Shown: positions 16,708 to 30,397, counted from the first letter of the stretch. The stretch: 64,000 nt of DNA from Bacillota bacterium (GCA_040757205.1 JBFLXL010000004.1:124001-188000), one strand, 5' to 3'. A program made the numbers and translations. The notes: generated by a model from the sequence alone, not told the origin.

Positions 16708-17330
16708 TGCGCCAGCACCTCCTCCACCCGGGCCACCGCGTCCCTGGTCATGATCAGGTGGGGATGGTCCAGCAGGTCGTACACGTTGAGCCGCCTGGCC
16801 TCCAGGAATTTTACCCCGGGAATGTTCCGGGCCGACTTCTCGACGTTCGCGTTTCTTTCGGCGGTGACCACCAGCGCGCCCTCACCGGCCTTCAAGTTGC
16901 CGAGGATGCGCGCCATCTCCTTGGTCTTCGGCCCTTCGAATTCCAGGGCGTCCAGGACCAGAATCCGGCCCGCGCCGACCTTGGTCGCCAGCGCCGACTT
17001 CAAAGCCAGCCGCTTGACTTTCTTGGGCACCCGGTAAGAATAGTCCCGGGGATGAGGACCAAACACGATTCCGCCCCCGCGCCAGATCGGTGAACGGATG
17101 GTGCCGTGACGGGCCCGGCCGGTGCCTTTCTGACGCCAGGGTTTCTTCCCGCCGCCCCGGACCTCGGACCGGGTTTTGGTGTCGTGCGTGCCCTGCCGCC
17201 GGTTGGCGAGCTGCATCACGACCACCTCGTGCAGTACGGCGTCGTTGACCGGCTGACCGAACACGGCCTCACTCAGTTCAATCTCGCCCACCTGTTGACC
17301 CTCGATATTGTAAACTGCTGCTGTGGGCAT
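16704..17330 (-). CDS. rplD: 50S ribosomal protein L4
   Basis: L4 lines the exit tunnel and regulates S10-operon expression in enterics. The 208-residue product starts [20 protein letters not shown] and has the tunnel loop [20 protein letters not shown] followed by [20 protein letters not shown], both invariant in the family. The C-terminal part contains [20 protein letters not shown]. It lies 54 bases after rplC. Confidence 0.98.
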   Translation of the reverse strand: MPTAAVYNIEGQQVGEIELSEAVFGQPVNDAVLHEVVVMQLANRRQGTHDTKTRSEVRGGGKKPWRQKGTGRARHGTIRSPIWRGGGIVFGPHPRDYSYRVPKKVKRLALKSALATKVGAGRILVLDALEFEGPKTKEMARILGNLKAGEGALVVTAERNANVEKSARNIPGVKFLEARRLNVYDLLDHPHLIMTRDAVARVEEVLAQ

Positions 17331-17384
17331 AAGCTCTAATTCCCTCCTGCCTGCGCTTCCTCTTTACCCGTTTTACCCGTCAGG

Positions 17385-18017
17385 CTACTTGTCGCCTTTC
17401 ACCGCGCTTTTGACCATCACCAGGCTGCCCCGGATTCCCGGAACCGCGCCCCGCACGGCCAGGAGGTTCTTTTCCGGGTCGACCTTCACCACCTCCAGGT
17501 TTTGCACGGTCACCCGCACGCCGCCCAAGCGCCCAGGGAGTTTCCGGCCCTTGAACACGCGGGCCGGACCCTTCGCCCCCAGCGCCCCCGGCCGGCGGTG
17601 GTACTTGGAACCGTGACCCATCGGCCCCCGGTGAAAACCGTGGCGCTTGATGCCCCCGGCAAAACCCTTGCCCTTGGAGGTGCCCGTCACGTCCACGATT
17701 TCTCCGGCGTCAAAAAGGTCCGCTTTCAGCACCTGCCCGACCTCGTAGTCGGCGGCGTCCGCAACGCGGAGTTCACGCAAGAACCGGCTCGGCTTCACCC
17801 CGGCGCGGCCGAAGTGCCCTTTCAGCGGCCGGTTCACCTTCTTCGCCGGCCGCTCCCCAAAACCCAGCTGCACGGCGCTGTAACCGTCGGTTTCCGGGGT
17901 CTTTTTCTGGACCACGGTGCACGGCCCGGCCTCAATCAGCGTCACCGGCACGGCCGTTCCTTCCGCCGTGAAAAACCGGCTCATTCCCAACTTGCGCCCA
18001 AGGATTCCCTTGGCCAT
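17385..18017 (-). CDS. rplC: 50S ribosomal protein L3
   Basis: The 210-residue product starts [20 protein letters not shown] and holds the signature [20 protein letters not shown], then [20 protein letters not shown] and [20 protein letters not shown]. The W-finger region close to the peptidyl-transferase centre is the conserved part. It follows rpsJ by 23 bases and leads the L3-L4-L23-L2 block. Confidence 0.98.
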   Translation of the reverse strand: MAKGILGRKLGMSRFFTAEGTAVPVTLIEAGPCTVVQKKTPETDGYSAVQLGFGERPAKKVNRPLKGHFGRAGVKPSRFLRELRVADAADYEVGQVLKADLFDAGEIVDVTGTSKGKGFAGGIKRHGFHRGPMGHGSKYHRRPGALGAKGPARVFKGRKLPGRLGGVRVTVQNLEVVKVDPEKNLLAVRGAVPGIRGSLVMVKSAVKGDK

Positions 18018-18040
18018 CAGTTACACCTCCTGCTCCGCAC

Positions 18041-18349
18041 CTATAGCTTGATCTCGATGTCCACACCGGCCGGCAAATCCAGACGCATCAAAGCGTCCAC
18101 CGTCTTGGGCGTCGGTTCGAGAATATCGATCAACCGTTTGTGGGTCCGGATTTCAAACTGCTCCCGCGAGTCTTTGTCCTTGTGCGGCGAACGGAGAATC
18201 GTGTAGATCTCCTTTTCCGTCGGCAGCGGGACAGGGCCCGCCACGTCGGCGCCCGTTCTCCGGACCGTCTCCACTATTTTCTGGGCCGACTGATCCAGCA
18301 TTTGGTGGTCAAACGCTTTTAGCCGGATCCGGATCTTCTGCCTTTGCAT
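18041..18349 (-). CDS. rpsJ: 30S ribosomal protein S10
   Basis: S10 is a head protein and, as NusE, a transcription antitermination factor with NusB. The 102-residue product reads [60 protein letters not shown] and ends [11 protein letters not shown], fully matching the family. It follows tuf by 16 bases with no separate S10 promoter visible. Confidence 0.98.
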   Translation of the reverse strand: MQRQKIRIRLKAFDHQMLDQSAQKIVETVRRTGADVAGPVPLPTEKEIYTILRSPHKDKDSREQFEIRTHKRLIDILEPTPKTVDALMRLDLPAGVDIEIKL

Positions 18350-18365
18350 GAAAGAAGCCTCCTAG

Positions 18366-19565
<1,200 letters not shown>

Positions 19566-19592
19566 CGATTTTCTTCCTCCTTAAAGACTTAC

Positions 19593-21662
19593 TTAGTACT
19601 TGCGGATCATTTTGTCCGCGATGTTCTGCGGAACCTCAGCGTAATGGTCGAACTGCATTGTATGGTTGCCCCGCCCCTGGGTGCGGGAGCGGAGTTCGGT
19701 CGCGTAGCCGAACATCTCGGCCAGCGGCACGTCGGCGCGCACAACCTGGGTTTTCCCCTGGAGTTCCATCCGGGTGATGTGGCCCCGCCGGGAATTAAGA
19801 TCACTGATGACGTCCCCGGTATAGTCTTCCGGCAAAACCACTTCCACGCGCATGACCGGCTCCAGCAACACCGGTGAAGCATTGGTGACCGCCTTTTTCA
19901 GGGCCATCGAGGCCGCGATCTTGAAGGCCGGCTCGGACGAATCCACCGGGTGGTAAGACCCGTCGACCAAGCTCACCTTGACGTCCGCCACCGGGTATCC
20001 AAAAAGTACGCCGCTGGTGAGCGCCTCGCGGACACCGGTCTCCACGGAGGGAATAAACTCTTTCGGCACCACCCCGCCGACAATCTGGTTTGAAAACTCG
20101 AAGCCTTTGCCGCGATCCAAGGGTTCAACGACAATCACCACGTGGCCGTACTGACCGCGGCCGCCGGTCTGCCGGATGAACCGGCCCTCGGCTTGGGCGA
20201 TCCCTTTGATGGTCTCCTTGTAGGCCACCTGGGGACGGCCGATATTGGCCTGGACCTTGAATTCCCGCAACAGGCGGTCCACGATGATTTCCAGGTGCAG
20301 CTCACCCATCCCGGAAATGAGGGTCTGACCGGTTTCCTCGTTCGACTGGATCTTGAAAGTGGGGTCCTCTTCGGCCAGGCGCTGCAGGGCCACGCCCATC
20401 TTGTCCTGGTCGCCCTTGGTCTTGGGCTCGATGGCGATGGCGATCACCGGTTCCGGAAAATCCATCGCTTCCAGGATGATCGGGTGCTCCTCGTCGGAGA
20501 GCGTATCACCGGTGGAGGTGAATTTCAAGCCGACCGCCCCGATAATGTCGCCGGCATAGGCCACATCGACTTCCTCGCGGTGGTTGGCGTGCATCTGCAA
20601 AAGCCGGCCGATCCGCTCTTTCTTCTGTTTGGTGGAATTGTGAACGTGGGAACCCGAATTGATGCTGCCGGAATAGACCCGGAAAAAGGTCAGCTTGCCG
20701 ACGTACGGATCCACCATCACTTTGAAGGCCAGGGCCGAAAACGGCTCATCGTCCCGGGCCGCGCGGCGGTCTTCCCGTCCGGTCCGCTGATCGATCCCCG
20801 CCACGGCGGGCACGTCGGTCGGCGCGGGCAGGTAGTCGACCACGGCGTCTAAAAGCGGCTGTACCCCCTTGTTCCGGTAGGACGAACCGCACAAGACCGG
20901 GAACTTCTTGACCGCGAGGGTGGCCTTGCGGATACCGATCTTGATGTCCTCCACGGTCAGTTCTTCTCCATTCAGGTACTTGGTCATCAAGTCCTCGTCG
21001 GTTTCGGCGGCCACCTCCAGCAATTTGTCCCGGTATTCGGCCACTACTCCCGTTAGGTCGGCCGGAATGGGGATTTCCTTCATCTTGGTGCCCAGGTCGT
21101 CCGTATAGATGAAAGCCTTCCGGGTAACGAGGTCGACCAGGCCGACGAACCGCTCTTCCACGCCCAACGGAATTTGGACGGCCACCGGGTCGGAACCGAG
21201 TTTGGCCTTGATCGACTGCATGCTTTTGAAGAAGTCGGCGCCCACCCGGTCCATCTTGTTCAGATAGACAACCCGGGGCACCCGGTACTTGTCGGCCTGG
21301 CGCCAGACCGTTTCGGACTGGGGTTCCACCCCGGCCACCGCGTCAAATACGGCGACCGCTCCGTCAAGTACCCGCAGAGAGCGCTCAACCTCGACCGTGA
21401 AGTCCACGTGCCCTGGTGTATCGATAATGTTGATCCGGTAGTCGCGCCAGTAACAGGTGGTGGCCGCGGAAGTGATCGTAATGCCGCGCTCTTGCTCCTG
21501 CACCATCCAGTCCATGGTCGCCGCACCGTCATCGACCTCGCCGATCCGGTGCACTCTACCGGTATAAAACAGGATCCGCTCGGTCGTGGTGGTCTTACCG
21601 GCGTCGATGTGGGCCATTATGCCGATGTTCCGTGTCCGCTCGAGCGGGAACACCCGGGCCAT
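19593..21662 (-). CDS. fusA: Elongation factor G
   Basis: EF-G drives translocation. The 689-residue product has the GTPase motifs [27 protein letters not shown] and [10 protein letters not shown], then domain II, the III-V part with [20 protein letters not shown] and the domain IV tip region. I took the ATG at 21660-21662, which follows GGGAGG by nine bases and gives [20 protein letters not shown], the family start; 30 further upstream codons are open but overlap the rpsG gap and lack similarity. It lies 16 bases after rpsG and 27 before tuf. Confidence 0.98.
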   Translation of the reverse strand: MARVFPLERTRNIGIMAHIDAGKTTTTERILFYTGRVHRIGEVDDGAATMDWMVQEQERGITITSAATTCYWRDYRINIIDTPGHVDFTVEVERSLRVLDGAVAVFDAVAGVEPQSETVWRQADKYRVPRVVYLNKMDRVGADFFKSMQSIKAKLGSDPVAVQIPLGVEERFVGLVDLVTRKAFIYTDDLGTKMKEIPIPADLTGVVAEYRDKLLEVAAETDEDLMTKYLNGEELTVEDIKIGIRKATLAVKKFPVLCGSSYRNKGVQPLLDAVVDYLPAPTDVPAVAGIDQRTGREDRRAARDDEPFSALAFKVMVDPYVGKLTFFRVYSGSINSGSHVHNSTKQKKERIGRLLQMHANHREEVDVAYAGDIIGAVGLKFTSTGDTLSDEEHPIILEAMDFPEPVIAIAIEPKTKGDQDKMGVALQRLAEEDPTFKIQSNEETGQTLISGMGELHLEIIVDRLLREFKVQANIGRPQVAYKETIKGIAQAEGRFIRQTGGRGQYGHVVIVVEPLDRGKGFEFSNQIVGGVVPKEFIPSVETGVREALTSGVLFGYPVADVKVSLVDGSYHPVDSSEPAFKIAASMALKKAVTNASPVLLEPVMRVEVVLPEDYTGDVISDLNSRRGHITRMELQGKTQVVRADVPLAEMFGYATELRSRTQGRGNHTMQFDHYAEVPQNIADKMIRKY

Positions 21663-21678
21663 CTTCCTTGGTCCTCCC

Positions 21679-22149
<471 letters not shown>

Positions 22150-22161
22150 ATCCTTCCCCCC

Positions 22162-22536
22162 TTACTTTTTGGGCCTCTTGGCCCCGTATTTGGAACGCCC
22201 CCGGTTCCGGTTCTGGACCCCGGAGGTGTCCAGGGCCCCGCGGACAATATGGTAACGCACTCCGGGCAGGTCCTTGACCCGGCCGCCCCGGACCAGGACC
22301 ACCGAGTGCTCCTGCAAGTTATGTCCGATACCCGGAATGTAGGTGGTAACCTCATACCCATTGGTCAGACGGACGCGGGCCACTTTGCGCAGCGCCGAGT
22401 TCGGCTTCTTGGGCGTCGTAGTGTACACACGGGTGCAAACCCCACGCCTTTGCGGGCACTCTTTGAGTGCCGGCGAGGCCGACTTCTGAGCTGCGGTTTC
22501 CCGGCCCCGGCGTATCAATTGGCTGATCGTCGGCAT
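22162..22536 (-). CDS. rpsL: 30S ribosomal protein S12
   Basis: S12 monitors codon-anticodon pairing in the A site. The 124-residue product starts [20 protein letters not shown] and has [20 protein letters not shown] and [20 protein letters not shown]. The two lysines where streptomycin-resistance changes usually fall (in PKKPNS and GGRVKDLPG) are wild type. It is the first classical str-operon gene, with an L7Ae-like gene upstream. Confidence 0.98.
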   Translation of the reverse strand: MPTISQLIRRGRETAAQKSASPALKECPQRRGVCTRVYTTTPKKPNSALRKVARVRLTNGYEVTTYIPGIGHNLQEHSVVLVRGGRVKDLPGVRYHIVRGALDTSGVQNRNRGRSKYGAKRPKK

Positions 22537-22590
22537 CCTTCAATTCCACCTCCTCCGGTTTAATTATTGATGAACTATTACAAATTTATC

Positions 22591-22611
22591 CCCTTACCCG
22601 GGTGGTAAGGG
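22591..22611 (-). promoter_or_regulatory. Hairpin between the L7Ae-like gene and rpsL
   Basis: An exact eight-base inverted repeat, CCCTTACC and GGTAAGGG with a five-base loop, starts nine bases after the L7Ae-like stop codon. It is followed on the transcript by AUAAAUUUG, not a U run, so termination is unlikely. It may stabilise or process the mRNA, or bind a protein. Confidence 0.55.
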
Positions 22612-22619
22612 AATAATGG

Positions 22620-22871
22620 TTACTCCTCCGTGACCGCCGCGGTGGCACAGTTCACCGAAATCCCACAGGCACTACCCAGCTCCCGCATCGACTCGACCTG
22701 TATCAGAGGTATTCCCTTGGCCTGACACACCTGAATGACCGGGTCGATCACCCGGCGATCGGCGTTCATGGCCACGTAGACCGCCCTGGCCTGCCCTTTT
22801 TGAATCGCCTTCAAAGTCTGCCTGAACCCGACCGTTTTCTTGCGGGCCGCCGCAATTCCGGCTAGTGACAA
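22620..22871 (-). CDS. L7Ae/L30e-family RNA-binding protein (YbxF type)
   Basis: The 83-residue product has the L7Ae/L30e/Gadd45 fold: KKTVGFRQTLKAIQKGQARA, VYVAMNADRRVIDPVIQVCQ, then KGIPLIQVESMRELGSACGI and a short end. Family members bind kink-turns; B. subtilis YbxF binds K-turn RNA. The TTG at 22869-22871, eight bases after CTGGAGG, gives the usual length; the upstream GTG adds 11 unrelated residues. It sits between rpoC and rpsL as in many Bacillota and is the first gene after a strong promoter. Confidence 0.9.
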   Translation of the reverse strand: MSLAGIAAARKKTVGFRQTLKAIQKGQARAVYVAMNADRRVIDPVIQVCQAKGIPLIQVESMRELGSACGISVNCATAAVTEE

Positions 22872-22910
22872 AGCGCCAATCCTCCAGGAACTAACACCGG
22901 ACACTAGAAA

Positions 22911-22939
22911 ATGATAGCACCGGCGAAGTCTTTTGTCAA
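22911..22939 (-). promoter_or_regulatory. Strong promoter for the str-S10-spc genes
   Basis: Minus-strand TTGACA (22934-22939) and TATCAT (22911-22916) are 17 bases apart, nearly consensus for sigma-A. It lies in the gap between rpoC and the L7Ae-like gene, so it can drive the L7Ae-like gene, rpsL, rpsG, fusA, tuf and the following ribosomal genes apart from rpoBC. Confidence 0.87.
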
Positions 22940-22999
22940 CGCTGATTGACCCCTCCGCCGAAAAGCCTTTCTCCCCGCCTACCGAAGCCGCCGACCTGT

Positions 23000-25900
23000 C
23001 TAGTGGACCGGCGCTTCCTCGGCCGGGATTTCCGCCGCCTGGTCGACCTCGATACTCCGATAGCGGTTCATGCCGGTGCCGGCCGGAATCAGCTTGCCGA
23101 TGATCACGTTTTCCTTCAAACCCAAAAGCGGGTCCACCTTGCCCTTGATGGCCGCCTCGGTCAGGACCCGCGTGGTCTCCTGGAAGGAGGCCGCCGACAG
23201 GAAGGAGTCCGTGGCCAGTGAAGCCTTGGTGATGCCGAGCAGCACGGACTTGCTGGTGGCCGGACTGCCGCCGTCCGCCTCCACGCGCCGGTTCTCTTCG
23301 TCCAGGTCCAGGATGTCGACCAGGCTGCCGGGCAGGAATTCGGTGTCTCCAGGTTCTTCGACTTTTACTTTGCGCAGCATCTGGCGGATGACCACCTCGA
23401 TGTGCTTGTCGTTGATGTCCACGCCCTGCATCCGGTACACCCGCTGGACTTCCCGCAGGAGGTACTGCTGTACAGCCGTCGGGCCCTTGATCTTTAAAAG
23501 GTCGTGTGGATTGACCGAACCCTCGGACAACTCATCCCCGGCCTCGATGTAGTCCCCGTTTTGAACTTTCAGGCGGGCGCCGAACGGAATGGCGTACTGC
23601 ACGCGCTCGCCGGTCTCGCTCCGAATTTCGATCTCCCGCCGGCCCTTCACCTCGCGGACCTCGACCAGCCCGTCGATCTCGGCCACAATCGCCTGCCCCT
23701 TGGGGCGCCGGGCTTCAAAAAGCTCCTCCACGCGCGGCAGACCCTGGGTGATGTCTTCCCCGGCCACGCCGCCGGTGTGGAAGGTGCGCATGGTCAACTG
23801 GGTGCCGGGCTCACCAATGGACTGCGCGGCGATGATGCCGATCGCCTCGCCGATGTCCACGACCCGGCCGGTCGCCAGGTTGCGCCCGTAGCACTTCTTG
23901 CACACCCCGTGCCGGGTTTTGCAGATGAACACCGAGCGGAGCGCCACCTTCTTGATCCCGGCCTTCTCAATCTCTTCCGCGGCCTCCTCCAGGATTTCCC
24001 GCCCGGCGTCGACTATTACGGCCCCCGTTTCCGGGTGGACGACGGGCAACCCCGCGGTGCGGCCCACAATCCGGTCGATAAGCACCTCGATAATCTCCGT
24101 GCCGTCACGCACGTCACCGACCTCGACGTATTCGTCGGTCCCGCAGTCTATTTCCCGCACGATCACGTCCTGGGCCACATCCACCAGCCTCCGGGTCAGG
24201 TAGCCCGAGTCGGCGGTCCGCAGCGCGGTATCCGCCAGACCTTTGCGCGCGCCGTGGGTGGAGATGAAGTACTCAAGCACCGAGAGCCCCTCCCGGAAGT
24301 TCGCCTTGATCGGCAGGTCGATGATCCGTCCCGAAGGGTCGGCCATCAGGCCGCGCAGGCCGGCCAGCTGCCGGATCTGTTGGATGTTGCCCCGGGCGCC
24401 CGAGGTAGCCATCATGTATACCGGGTTGAAGCGATCCAGGGTGTTCAAAAGTTCCTGGGTGACCAGCTCCGTGGCCCGGTTCCAGATCTCGATGGTCTGG
24501 CGGTATTTCTCGTCAAAGGTGATCAGCCCGCGCCGGTACTGATCCTCAATCATTTGCACATGGCTCTCGGCCTCGCCCAGGATCTCCTTTTTGCGTTCCG
24601 GGATCACGATATCGTTCATGCCGATGGTCAGTCCGCCCTGGGTGGCGTACTTGAAACCGAGCTGCTTAATGCCGTCTAAAAGCTCGGCCGTCCGCTTATA
24701 CCCCAGGCGGCGGTAGCACCGGTCGACAATGAGGCTCAGTTCCTTTTTATCCACCAGCTTATTGATGTAGCTTATTTCCGGCGGCATCGCCTCGTTGAAC
24801 ACCAGCCGTCCCACGGTGGTCTCAAGAAGCGTGTCCTCTTTTTTCACTTTGATTAACGCGTGCAGTCCAACAGTACCGGACTCATAGGCCAGGACGGCCT
24901 CGTTGAAGTCGCGAAAAGCCTTCCCCTCACCCCGGGCCCCCGGGCGCTCAATGGTCAGGTAGTAAATCCCGAGCACCATGTCCTGGGTGGGAATGGTCAC
25001 CGGCCGGCCGTCCTTCGGGTTCAAGATATTGTAGGTGGACAGCATCAGGAGCCGGGCTTCGGTCTGGGCCTCCGCCGAAAGCGGCACATGCACCGCCATT
25101 TGGTCACCGTCGAAGTCGGCGTTGTAGGCCGTGCACACCAGCGGGTGAATCTGAATGGCCCGGCCCTCGACCAGCACCGGCTCAAAGGCCTGGATCCCCA
25201 GGCGGTGCAGGGTGGGCGCCCGGTTCAAAAGGACCGGGTGCTCCTTGATCACGTCCTCCAGCACGTCCCAGACCTCGGGCCGCACCCGCTCCACCTTGCG
25301 CTTGGCGCTTTTGATGTTGTGGGCGTAGCCGTCACCGACCAAGCGCTTCATTACAAACGGCTTGAAAAGCTCGAGCGCCATCTCCTTGGGCAGGCCGCAC
25401 TGGTGCAGCTTCAACGAGGGGCCGACCACGATCACCGAACGACCGGAGTAATCGACCCGCTTGCCCAAGAGGTTCTGCCGGAAACGCCCCTGCTTCCCTT
25501 TGAGCATGTCGCTCAAGGACTTCAGCGGGCGGTTCCCGGGCCCGGTCACCGGCCGGCCTCGCCTCCCGTTGTCGATCAGGGCGTCGACCGCCTCCTGGAG
25601 CATGCGCTTCTCGTTGCGGACGATGATGTCCGGCGCGCCCAGTTCAAGCAGGCGCTTTAACCGGTTGTTCCGGTTGATCACGCGCCGGTAGAGGTCATTC
25701 AAATCCGAGGTGGCGAAGCGCCCCCCGTCGAGTTGTACCATCGGCCTGAGTTCCGGCGGGATGACCGGGAGCACCTGCACGATCATCCAGGCCGGGCTGT
25801 TCTGGGACTTGCGGAAGGACTCGACCACTTCCAGCCGGCGGATCGCCCGGATGCGGCGCTGTCCGGTCACATCCCGGATCTCCTGCCGCAGTTCGGCGGC

Positions 25901-26461
25901 CAGATCATTGAGGTCGATTTCTTCCAGAAGGCGCAGGATCGCCTCGGCGCCCATGGTGGCCTGAAAATCCATTCCGTGCTTATCGCGGAACTCGCGGTAT
26001 TCCTGCTCGGTCAGCAGCTGTTTCTTGAACAGCGGGGTACTCCCGGGCTCGGTGACGATATAAGAAACGTAGTACAGCACTTTTTCCAGAGCGCGCGGGG
26101 ACATATCGAGCAAGAGCCCCATCCGGGACGGAATCCCTTTGAAGTACCAGATATGGGATACCGGCGCGGCCAGTCTGATGTGCCCCAACCGTTCCCGGCG
26201 CACCTTGGAACGGGTGACCTCGACGCCGCAGCGGTCGCAGACCATGCCTTTGTAGCGTACCCTTTTGTACTTGCCGCAGTAGCATTCCCAGTCCCGGGTC
26301 GGTCCAAAGATCCGCTCGCAAAACAGCCCGTCGCGTTCCGGCTTCAGAGTCCGGTAGTTGATGGTCTCCGGCTTTTTAACTTCGCCGTGGGACCAGGTGG
26401 TGATGTGGTCCCAAGATGCCAGCCCGATTCTGATCCGGTCAAAATTGGTGAGATCCAGCAC
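23000..26461 (-). CDS. rpoC: DNA-directed RNA polymerase subunit beta prime
   Basis: The 1153-residue product has the N-terminal zinc site [20 protein letters not shown], the clamp region, the catalytic [14 protein letters not shown] with its three magnesium-binding aspartates (about residue 450), the bridge and trigger helices ([40 protein letters not shown]) and the second zinc-binding cysteine group ([11 protein letters not shown]). Length is typical for Bacillota without the large lineage insertions. A 151-base repeat-bearing gap separates it from rpoB. Confidence 0.98.
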   Translation of the reverse strand: MLDLTNFDRIRIGLASWDHITTWSHGEVKKPETINYRTLKPERDGLFCERIFGPTRDWECYCGKYKRVRYKGMVCDRCGVEVTRSKVRRERLGHIRLAAPVSHIWYFKGIPSRMGLLLDMSPRALEKVLYYVSYIVTEPGSTPLFKKQLLTEQEYREFRDKHGMDFQATMGAEAILRLLEEIDLNDLAAELRQEIRDVTGQRRIRAIRRLEVVESFRKSQNSPAWMIVQVLPVIPPELRPMVQLDGGRFATSDLNDLYRRVINRNNRLKRLLELGAPDIIVRNEKRMLQEAVDALIDNGRRGRPVTGPGNRPLKSLSDMLKGKQGRFRQNLLGKRVDYSGRSVIVVGPSLKLHQCGLPKEMALELFKPFVMKRLVGDGYAHNIKSAKRKVERVRPEVWDVLEDVIKEHPVLLNRAPTLHRLGIQAFEPVLVEGRAIQIHPLVCTAYNADFDGDQMAVHVPLSAEAQTEARLLMLSTYNILNPKDGRPVTIPTQDMVLGIYYLTIERPGARGEGKAFRDFNEAVLAYESGTVGLHALIKVKKEDTLLETTVGRLVFNEAMPPEISYINKLVDKKELSLIVDRCYRRLGYKRTAELLDGIKQLGFKYATQGGLTIGMNDIVIPERKKEILGEAESHVQMIEDQYRRGLITFDEKYRQTIEIWNRATELVTQELLNTLDRFNPVYMMATSGARGNIQQIRQLAGLRGLMADPSGRIIDLPIKANFREGLSVLEYFISTHGARKGLADTALRTADSGYLTRRLVDVAQDVIVREIDCGTDEYVEVGDVRDGTEIIEVLIDRIVGRTAGLPVVHPETGAVIVDAGREILEEAAEEIEKAGIKKVALRSVFICKTRHGVCKKCYGRNLATGRVVDIGEAIGIIAAQSIGEPGTQLTMRTFHTGGVAGEDITQGLPRVEELFEARRPKGQAIVAEIDGLVEVREVKGRREIEIRSETGERVQYAIPFGARLKVQNGDYIEAGDELSEGSVNPHDLLKIKGPTAVQQYLLREVQRVYRMQGVDINDKHIEVVIRQMLRKVKVEEPGDTEFLPGSLVDILDLDEENRRVEADGGSPATSKSVLLGITKASLATDSFLSAASFQETTRVLTEAAIKGKVDPLLGLKENVIIGKLIPAGTGMNRYRSIEVDQAAEIPAEEAPVH

Positions 26462-26535
26462 TAAGCTTGCTCCCTCCCGAAGTAGTCGTCGGTCGCAGTC
26501 AAGCCAAGAATCCGGTCGCCTCTACCCTGAAAATT

Positions 26536-26569
26536 CCCTCTCCCTCTGGGAGAGGGTCAGGGTGAGGGG
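26536..26569. repeat. REP-like palindrome between rpoB and rpoC
   Basis: The sequence CCCTCTCCCTCTGGGAGAGG plus GTCAGGGTGAGGGG consists of an inverted repeat (CCCTCTCCC with GGGAGAGGG, three-base loop) followed by a second G-rich arm. This sequence type is familiar as a dispersed repetitive extragenic palindrome in many proteobacteria and others. Here it sits in the rpoB-rpoC intergenic region and would form a stable hairpin in the message. Confidence 0.8.
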
Positions 26570-26612
26570 TATTTTCATCCTTGCGGTGGTGCCGCTAGAG
26601 CGGCATGATTGT

Positions 26613-29600
26613 CTACTCCCCTTCCTCTTCTCCCTCGGTGTCTTCAAAACCGCCGCCGATTTCATCGTCCTCTTCGTCTTCTTCCTCACCGATCACCAAC
26701 GGGAACAATCCGCGCAGGGGCTTTTCGAGTTCCTCTTCGTCATCCTCATCACCCTCGTCGGCCGGTACAACACCCGTGTCGTGCAAAAGACCTTCCCCGC
26801 CCTGGAGATCACCCTCTTCTTCACCCACCACCGCCTTGGTCCTCCGCTCCGGCATCCGGATGTCGAGCCCCAGTTCCTTGCCGGTTTCGGTCACGTCCTC
26901 ATCAAGCTCCTTGATTTCGATCTCGGTATTCTCCTCGGTCAGGACCTTTACGTCCAGACCCAGGCTCTGCAGTTCCTTGACCAGCACCTTGAAGGACTCG
27001 GGCACTCCGGGTTCGGGAACGTTTTCGCCTTTTACGATGGCCTCGTATGTTTTCACCCGGCCGACCACGTCGTCCGACTTCACCGTCAGGATTTCCTGCA
27101 GGGTGTAGGCGGCGCCGTAAGCCTCCAGCGCCCAAACCTCCATTTCCCCGAAGCGCTGTCCCCCGAACTGGGCCTTCCCGCCCAGCGGCTGTTGAGTCAC
27201 CAGGGAATACGGCCCGGTGGAACGGGCGTGAATCTTGTCATCGACCAGGTGGGCCAATTTGAGCATATACAGGTAACCAACGGTCACCGGATTGTCGAAT
27301 TCCTTACCGGTCCGCCCGTCACGCAGCCACACCTTGCCGTCCACCGGCAGGCCGGACTTTTCCAAAGTCTTGACGATTTCGGCCTCACTGGCGCCGCTGA
27401 ACACCGGGGTGGCGATGGTATAGCCCAGGATCTTGGCCGCCCACCCCAGGTGGGACTCGAACACTTGGCCGATGTTCATCCGGGACGGTACCCCCAGGGG
27501 ATTCAACACCACCTCGATCGGGGTGCCGTCCGGCATAAACGGCATGTCTTCCTCGGGCATGATCCGGGCGATGACTCCCTTGTTCCCGTGACGGCCGGCC
27601 ATCTTGTCGCCTTCGGAGAGTTTCCGTTTTTGGGCGACGTACACACGCACCAGCCGGTTTACTCCCGGGGGCAGCTCGTCGCCGTTTTCCCGGGAGAACA
27701 CTTTTACGTCGACCACTTTACCCGATTCGCCGTGCGGCACCCGCAACGAGGTGTCCCGAACCTCGCGGGCCTTCTCCCCGAAGATCGCCCGGAGCAGCCG
27801 TTCCTCGGCGGTAAGCTCGGTTTCACCTTTGGGCGTCACCTTGCCGACCAGGATGTCGCCGGACCGGACCTCGGCCCCGATCCGAATTACGCCCCGGTCG
27901 TCCAGGTCTTTCAAAGCCTCGTCCCCAACGTTTGGAATGTCCCGGGTGATCTCCTCCGGACCCAGTTTGGTGTCCCGGGCGTCGCACTCGTACTCCTCGA
28001 TGTGGATCGAGGTGTAGAAGTCTTCCTTAACAAGCTTTTCACTCACCAGAATCGCGTCTTCGTAGTTGTAACCTTCCCAGGGCATGAACGCGGTCAGGAC
28101 GTTCCGGCCCAGCGCCAGTTCGCCGTGGTCGGTGCACGGACCGTCCGCGATCACCTGCCCGTCGGCGATTCTTTCGCCCCGGGAGACGATCGGGCGCTGG
28201 TTGAAACAGGTGCCCTGGTTGGACCGTCCGAATTTGGCCAGGCGGTAGTGACCCACCGCCCCGGAAGCGGTACGGATCTTGATCTCGGTGGAAGTCACCC
28301 GCTCTACGACCCCGCCCGCCTCAGCGATCACCAGTACTCCGGAGTCATAGGCCGCCTTTTCTTCGATGCCGGTGCCGATGTAGGGCGCCTCGGAAATCAA
28401 AAGCGGTACGGCCTGGCGCTGCATGTTGGCCCCCATCAGGGCCCGGTTGGCATCGTCATGCTCCAGGAAGGGGATCAGGGACGTCGCGACCGAAAACACC
28501 TGTTTGGGTGACACGTCCACGTAGTCGACCCGGTCGGCGTCGACCACCATGATCTCACCTCGGTAGCGGCAGTCCACCCGGTTCGCCACGAAGCGTCCGT
28601 CCTCATCCAACTCGGCGTTCGCCTGGGCGATCACGTATTCTTCTTCTTCGTCAGCGGTCAAATATACGATCTCTTCAGTGACCCGCCGGCTTTCTTTGTT
28701 CACCTTCTGGTACGGGGTTTCCACAAACCCGAACTCGTTCACCCGCGCGTAGGTGGTCAACGACCCAATGAGACCGATGTTCGGACCTTCCGGAGTCTCG
28801 ATGGGACACACCCGGCCGTAATGGGAGTGGTGCACGTCCCGCACCTCGAACCCGGCCCGCTCCCGCGAGAGGCCTCCCGGACCCAGGGCCGAGAGCCGGC
28901 GCTTGTGGGTCAGTTCGGCCAGCGGGTTGGTCTGGTCCATGAACTGGGACAACTGGCTCGAACCGAAGAACTCCTTGATCGACGCCACCACGGGGCGGAT
29001 GTTGATCAGGGCCTGCGGGGTGATCACCTCGACGTCCTGAATGGTCATGCGCTCCCGCACCACCCGTTCCATCCGCGCCAGGCCGATCCGGAACTGGTTC
29101 TGCAAAAGCTCGCCCACCGACCGCAGCCGGCGGTTGCCCAGGTGGTCGATGTCGTCGGCCCGGCCCTCGCCCTGCACCAGCCGGATCAGGTAGCGGATGG
29201 TCGCCAGGATGTCGTCGCGGGTGAGTTCACGGATGAACTTGCGCTCCACCGGCACTTCCCGCTTCAGGTGGGGGTCGAATTCGGTCCGGCCGCTCTGCTC
29301 CCGGTCGAAACGGTAGAGCACCCCGTGCTTCAACTTCTTAAACAGCTTGTAGCGCCCGACGTCCGCCAGGTCGTACCGCTTCGGGTCGAAGAAAAGGGTT
29401 TCCAGCAGGGAACGGGCGCTGTCGGCGGTCGGCGGTTCCCCCGGCCGCAAGCGCTTGTAGATTTCAATGAGGGCGTCTTCCTCACTGTCCGTGTTGTCCT
29501 TGGTGAGGGTTTCCTGAATGCTCTTGTGCTGGTCGAAAAGGTCCAGGATGCGCGCTTTGCTCCCGAAGCCCAGGGCTTTGATCAGCACCGTGGCCGGAAT

Positions 29601-30152
29601 CTTCCGGGTCCGGTCGACCCGCACCCAGATCTGGTCCTGGATGTCGGTCTCGAACTCCAGCCACGCCCCCCGGTTCGGAATGACAGTGGCACTGTAAATC
29701 TGTTTGCCGCTGGGATCGGGTTGGATGTCGAAGTACACCCCGGGCGAGCGAACCAATTGACTGACAATGACTCTCTCGGCCCCGTTAATAATGAAGGTTC
29801 CCTTGTCGGTCATCAACGGGAAGTCGCCCATAAACACGTCTTGTTCCTTGACCTCGCCGGTCTCCCGGTTGATCAGGCGGACCTTGAGGCGCATCGAGGC
29901 GGCATAGGTGACGTCGCGGTCCTTGCATTCGGAAACGGTGTACTTGGGCTCCCCCAACTGGTAGTCCAGGAATTCCAGCACCAGGTTACCGGTGAAATCC
30001 TGGATCGGGGAGATGTCGTGGAAAACCTCGCGCAGGCCCTTGTCCAAAAACCAGTCGTAAGAACGCTTCTGAACCTCTACCAGGTCGGGAAGATCGAGGA
30101 CCTCTCGGAGTTCACCAAAAAGACGGCGCTCCCTGGGCTTGACGGCGGGCAT
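26613..30152 (-). CDS. rpoB: DNA-directed RNA polymerase subunit beta
   Basis: The 1179-residue product contains the rifampicin-binding region [20 protein letters not shown] then [20 protein letters not shown] with wild-type residues, and the C-terminal motifs [40 protein letters not shown] and [20 protein letters not shown]. The last 60 residues are strongly acidic (EEEGE-rich), which is common in Peptococcaceae. A strong promoter of its own lies upstream, besides read-through from rplL. Confidence 0.98.
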   Translation of the reverse strand: MPAVKPRERRLFGELREVLDLPDLVEVQKRSYDWFLDKGLREVFHDISPIQDFTGNLVLEFLDYQLGEPKYTVSECKDRDVTYAASMRLKVRLINRETGEVKEQDVFMGDFPLMTDKGTFIINGAERVIVSQLVRSPGVYFDIQPDPSGKQIYSATVIPNRGAWLEFETDIQDQIWVRVDRTRKIPATVLIKALGFGSKARILDLFDQHKSIQETLTKDNTDSEEDALIEIYKRLRPGEPPTADSARSLLETLFFDPKRYDLADVGRYKLFKKLKHGVLYRFDREQSGRTEFDPHLKREVPVERKFIRELTRDDILATIRYLIRLVQGEGRADDIDHLGNRRLRSVGELLQNQFRIGLARMERVVRERMTIQDVEVITPQALINIRPVVASIKEFFGSSQLSQFMDQTNPLAELTHKRRLSALGPGGLSRERAGFEVRDVHHSHYGRVCPIETPEGPNIGLIGSLTTYARVNEFGFVETPYQKVNKESRRVTEEIVYLTADEEEEYVIAQANAELDEDGRFVANRVDCRYRGEIMVVDADRVDYVDVSPKQVFSVATSLIPFLEHDDANRALMGANMQRQAVPLLISEAPYIGTGIEEKAAYDSGVLVIAEAGGVVERVTSTEIKIRTASGAVGHYRLAKFGRSNQGTCFNQRPIVSRGERIADGQVIADGPCTDHGELALGRNVLTAFMPWEGYNYEDAILVSEKLVKEDFYTSIHIEEYECDARDTKLGPEEITRDIPNVGDEALKDLDDRGVIRIGAEVRSGDILVGKVTPKGETELTAEERLLRAIFGEKAREVRDTSLRVPHGESGKVVDVKVFSRENGDELPPGVNRLVRVYVAQKRKLSEGDKMAGRHGNKGVIARIMPEEDMPFMPDGTPIEVVLNPLGVPSRMNIGQVFESHLGWAAKILGYTIATPVFSGASEAEIVKTLEKSGLPVDGKVWLRDGRTGKEFDNPVTVGYLYMLKLAHLVDDKIHARSTGPYSLVTQQPLGGKAQFGGQRFGEMEVWALEAYGAAYTLQEILTVKSDDVVGRVKTYEAIVKGENVPEPGVPESFKVLVKELQSLGLDVKVLTEENTEIEIKELDEDVTETGKELGLDIRMPERRTKAVVGEEEGDLQGGEGLLHDTGVVPADEGDEDDEEELEKPLRGLFPLVIGEEEDEEDDEIGGGFEDTEGEEEGE

Positions 30153-30286
30153 ACCTCAACCCCCTGAAAAATAAAATACGAAAAGCAAGGTTTTAGTGCA
30201 CCTCGCTTTATACTTGAAAAACCTATCTGGATAGTATTGCCGCTAATTTGGCGGATGATACTTGTGATCAGATGCAACGACTTTTA

Positions 30287-30315
30287 ATTTTATCACGGGA
30301 TTAAAATGGTGTCAA
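30287..30315 (-). promoter_or_regulatory. Strong promoter upstream of rpoB
   Basis: Minus-strand TTGACA (30310-30315) and TAAAAT (30287-30292) have a 17-base spacer in an AT-rich stretch. A 5' untranslated leader of roughly 130 bases to the rpoB ATG would result. It lets rpoBC be expressed independently of the ribosomal genes upstream. Confidence 0.88.
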
Positions 30316-30354
30316 GAAACAATTTGTCTGGCAAATGATGGTACAATGTACATA

Positions 30355-30397
30355 AAACGGGAACCGGAGCCCCAATCCGTCCGGAAGGGGGCTCCGG
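30355..30397 (-). terminator. Terminator-like hairpin between rplL and rpoB
   Basis: On the minus strand CCGGAGCCCC and GGGGCTCCGG pair perfectly (30364-30397, 14-base loop) 21 bases after the rplL stop codon, followed by UUCCCGUUUUAUG. The U run is weak, so this is more likely a partial terminator that lowers rpoBC expression relative to L10-L12, as in other bacteria. Confidence 0.7.

Noticed and set aside
26358-28511. A 717-codon plus-strand frame opposite rpoB
   Set aside because: It is an antisense shadow of rpoB caused by high GC at third positions; its translation has no domain similarity and the conserved RpoB motifs are on the minus strand.
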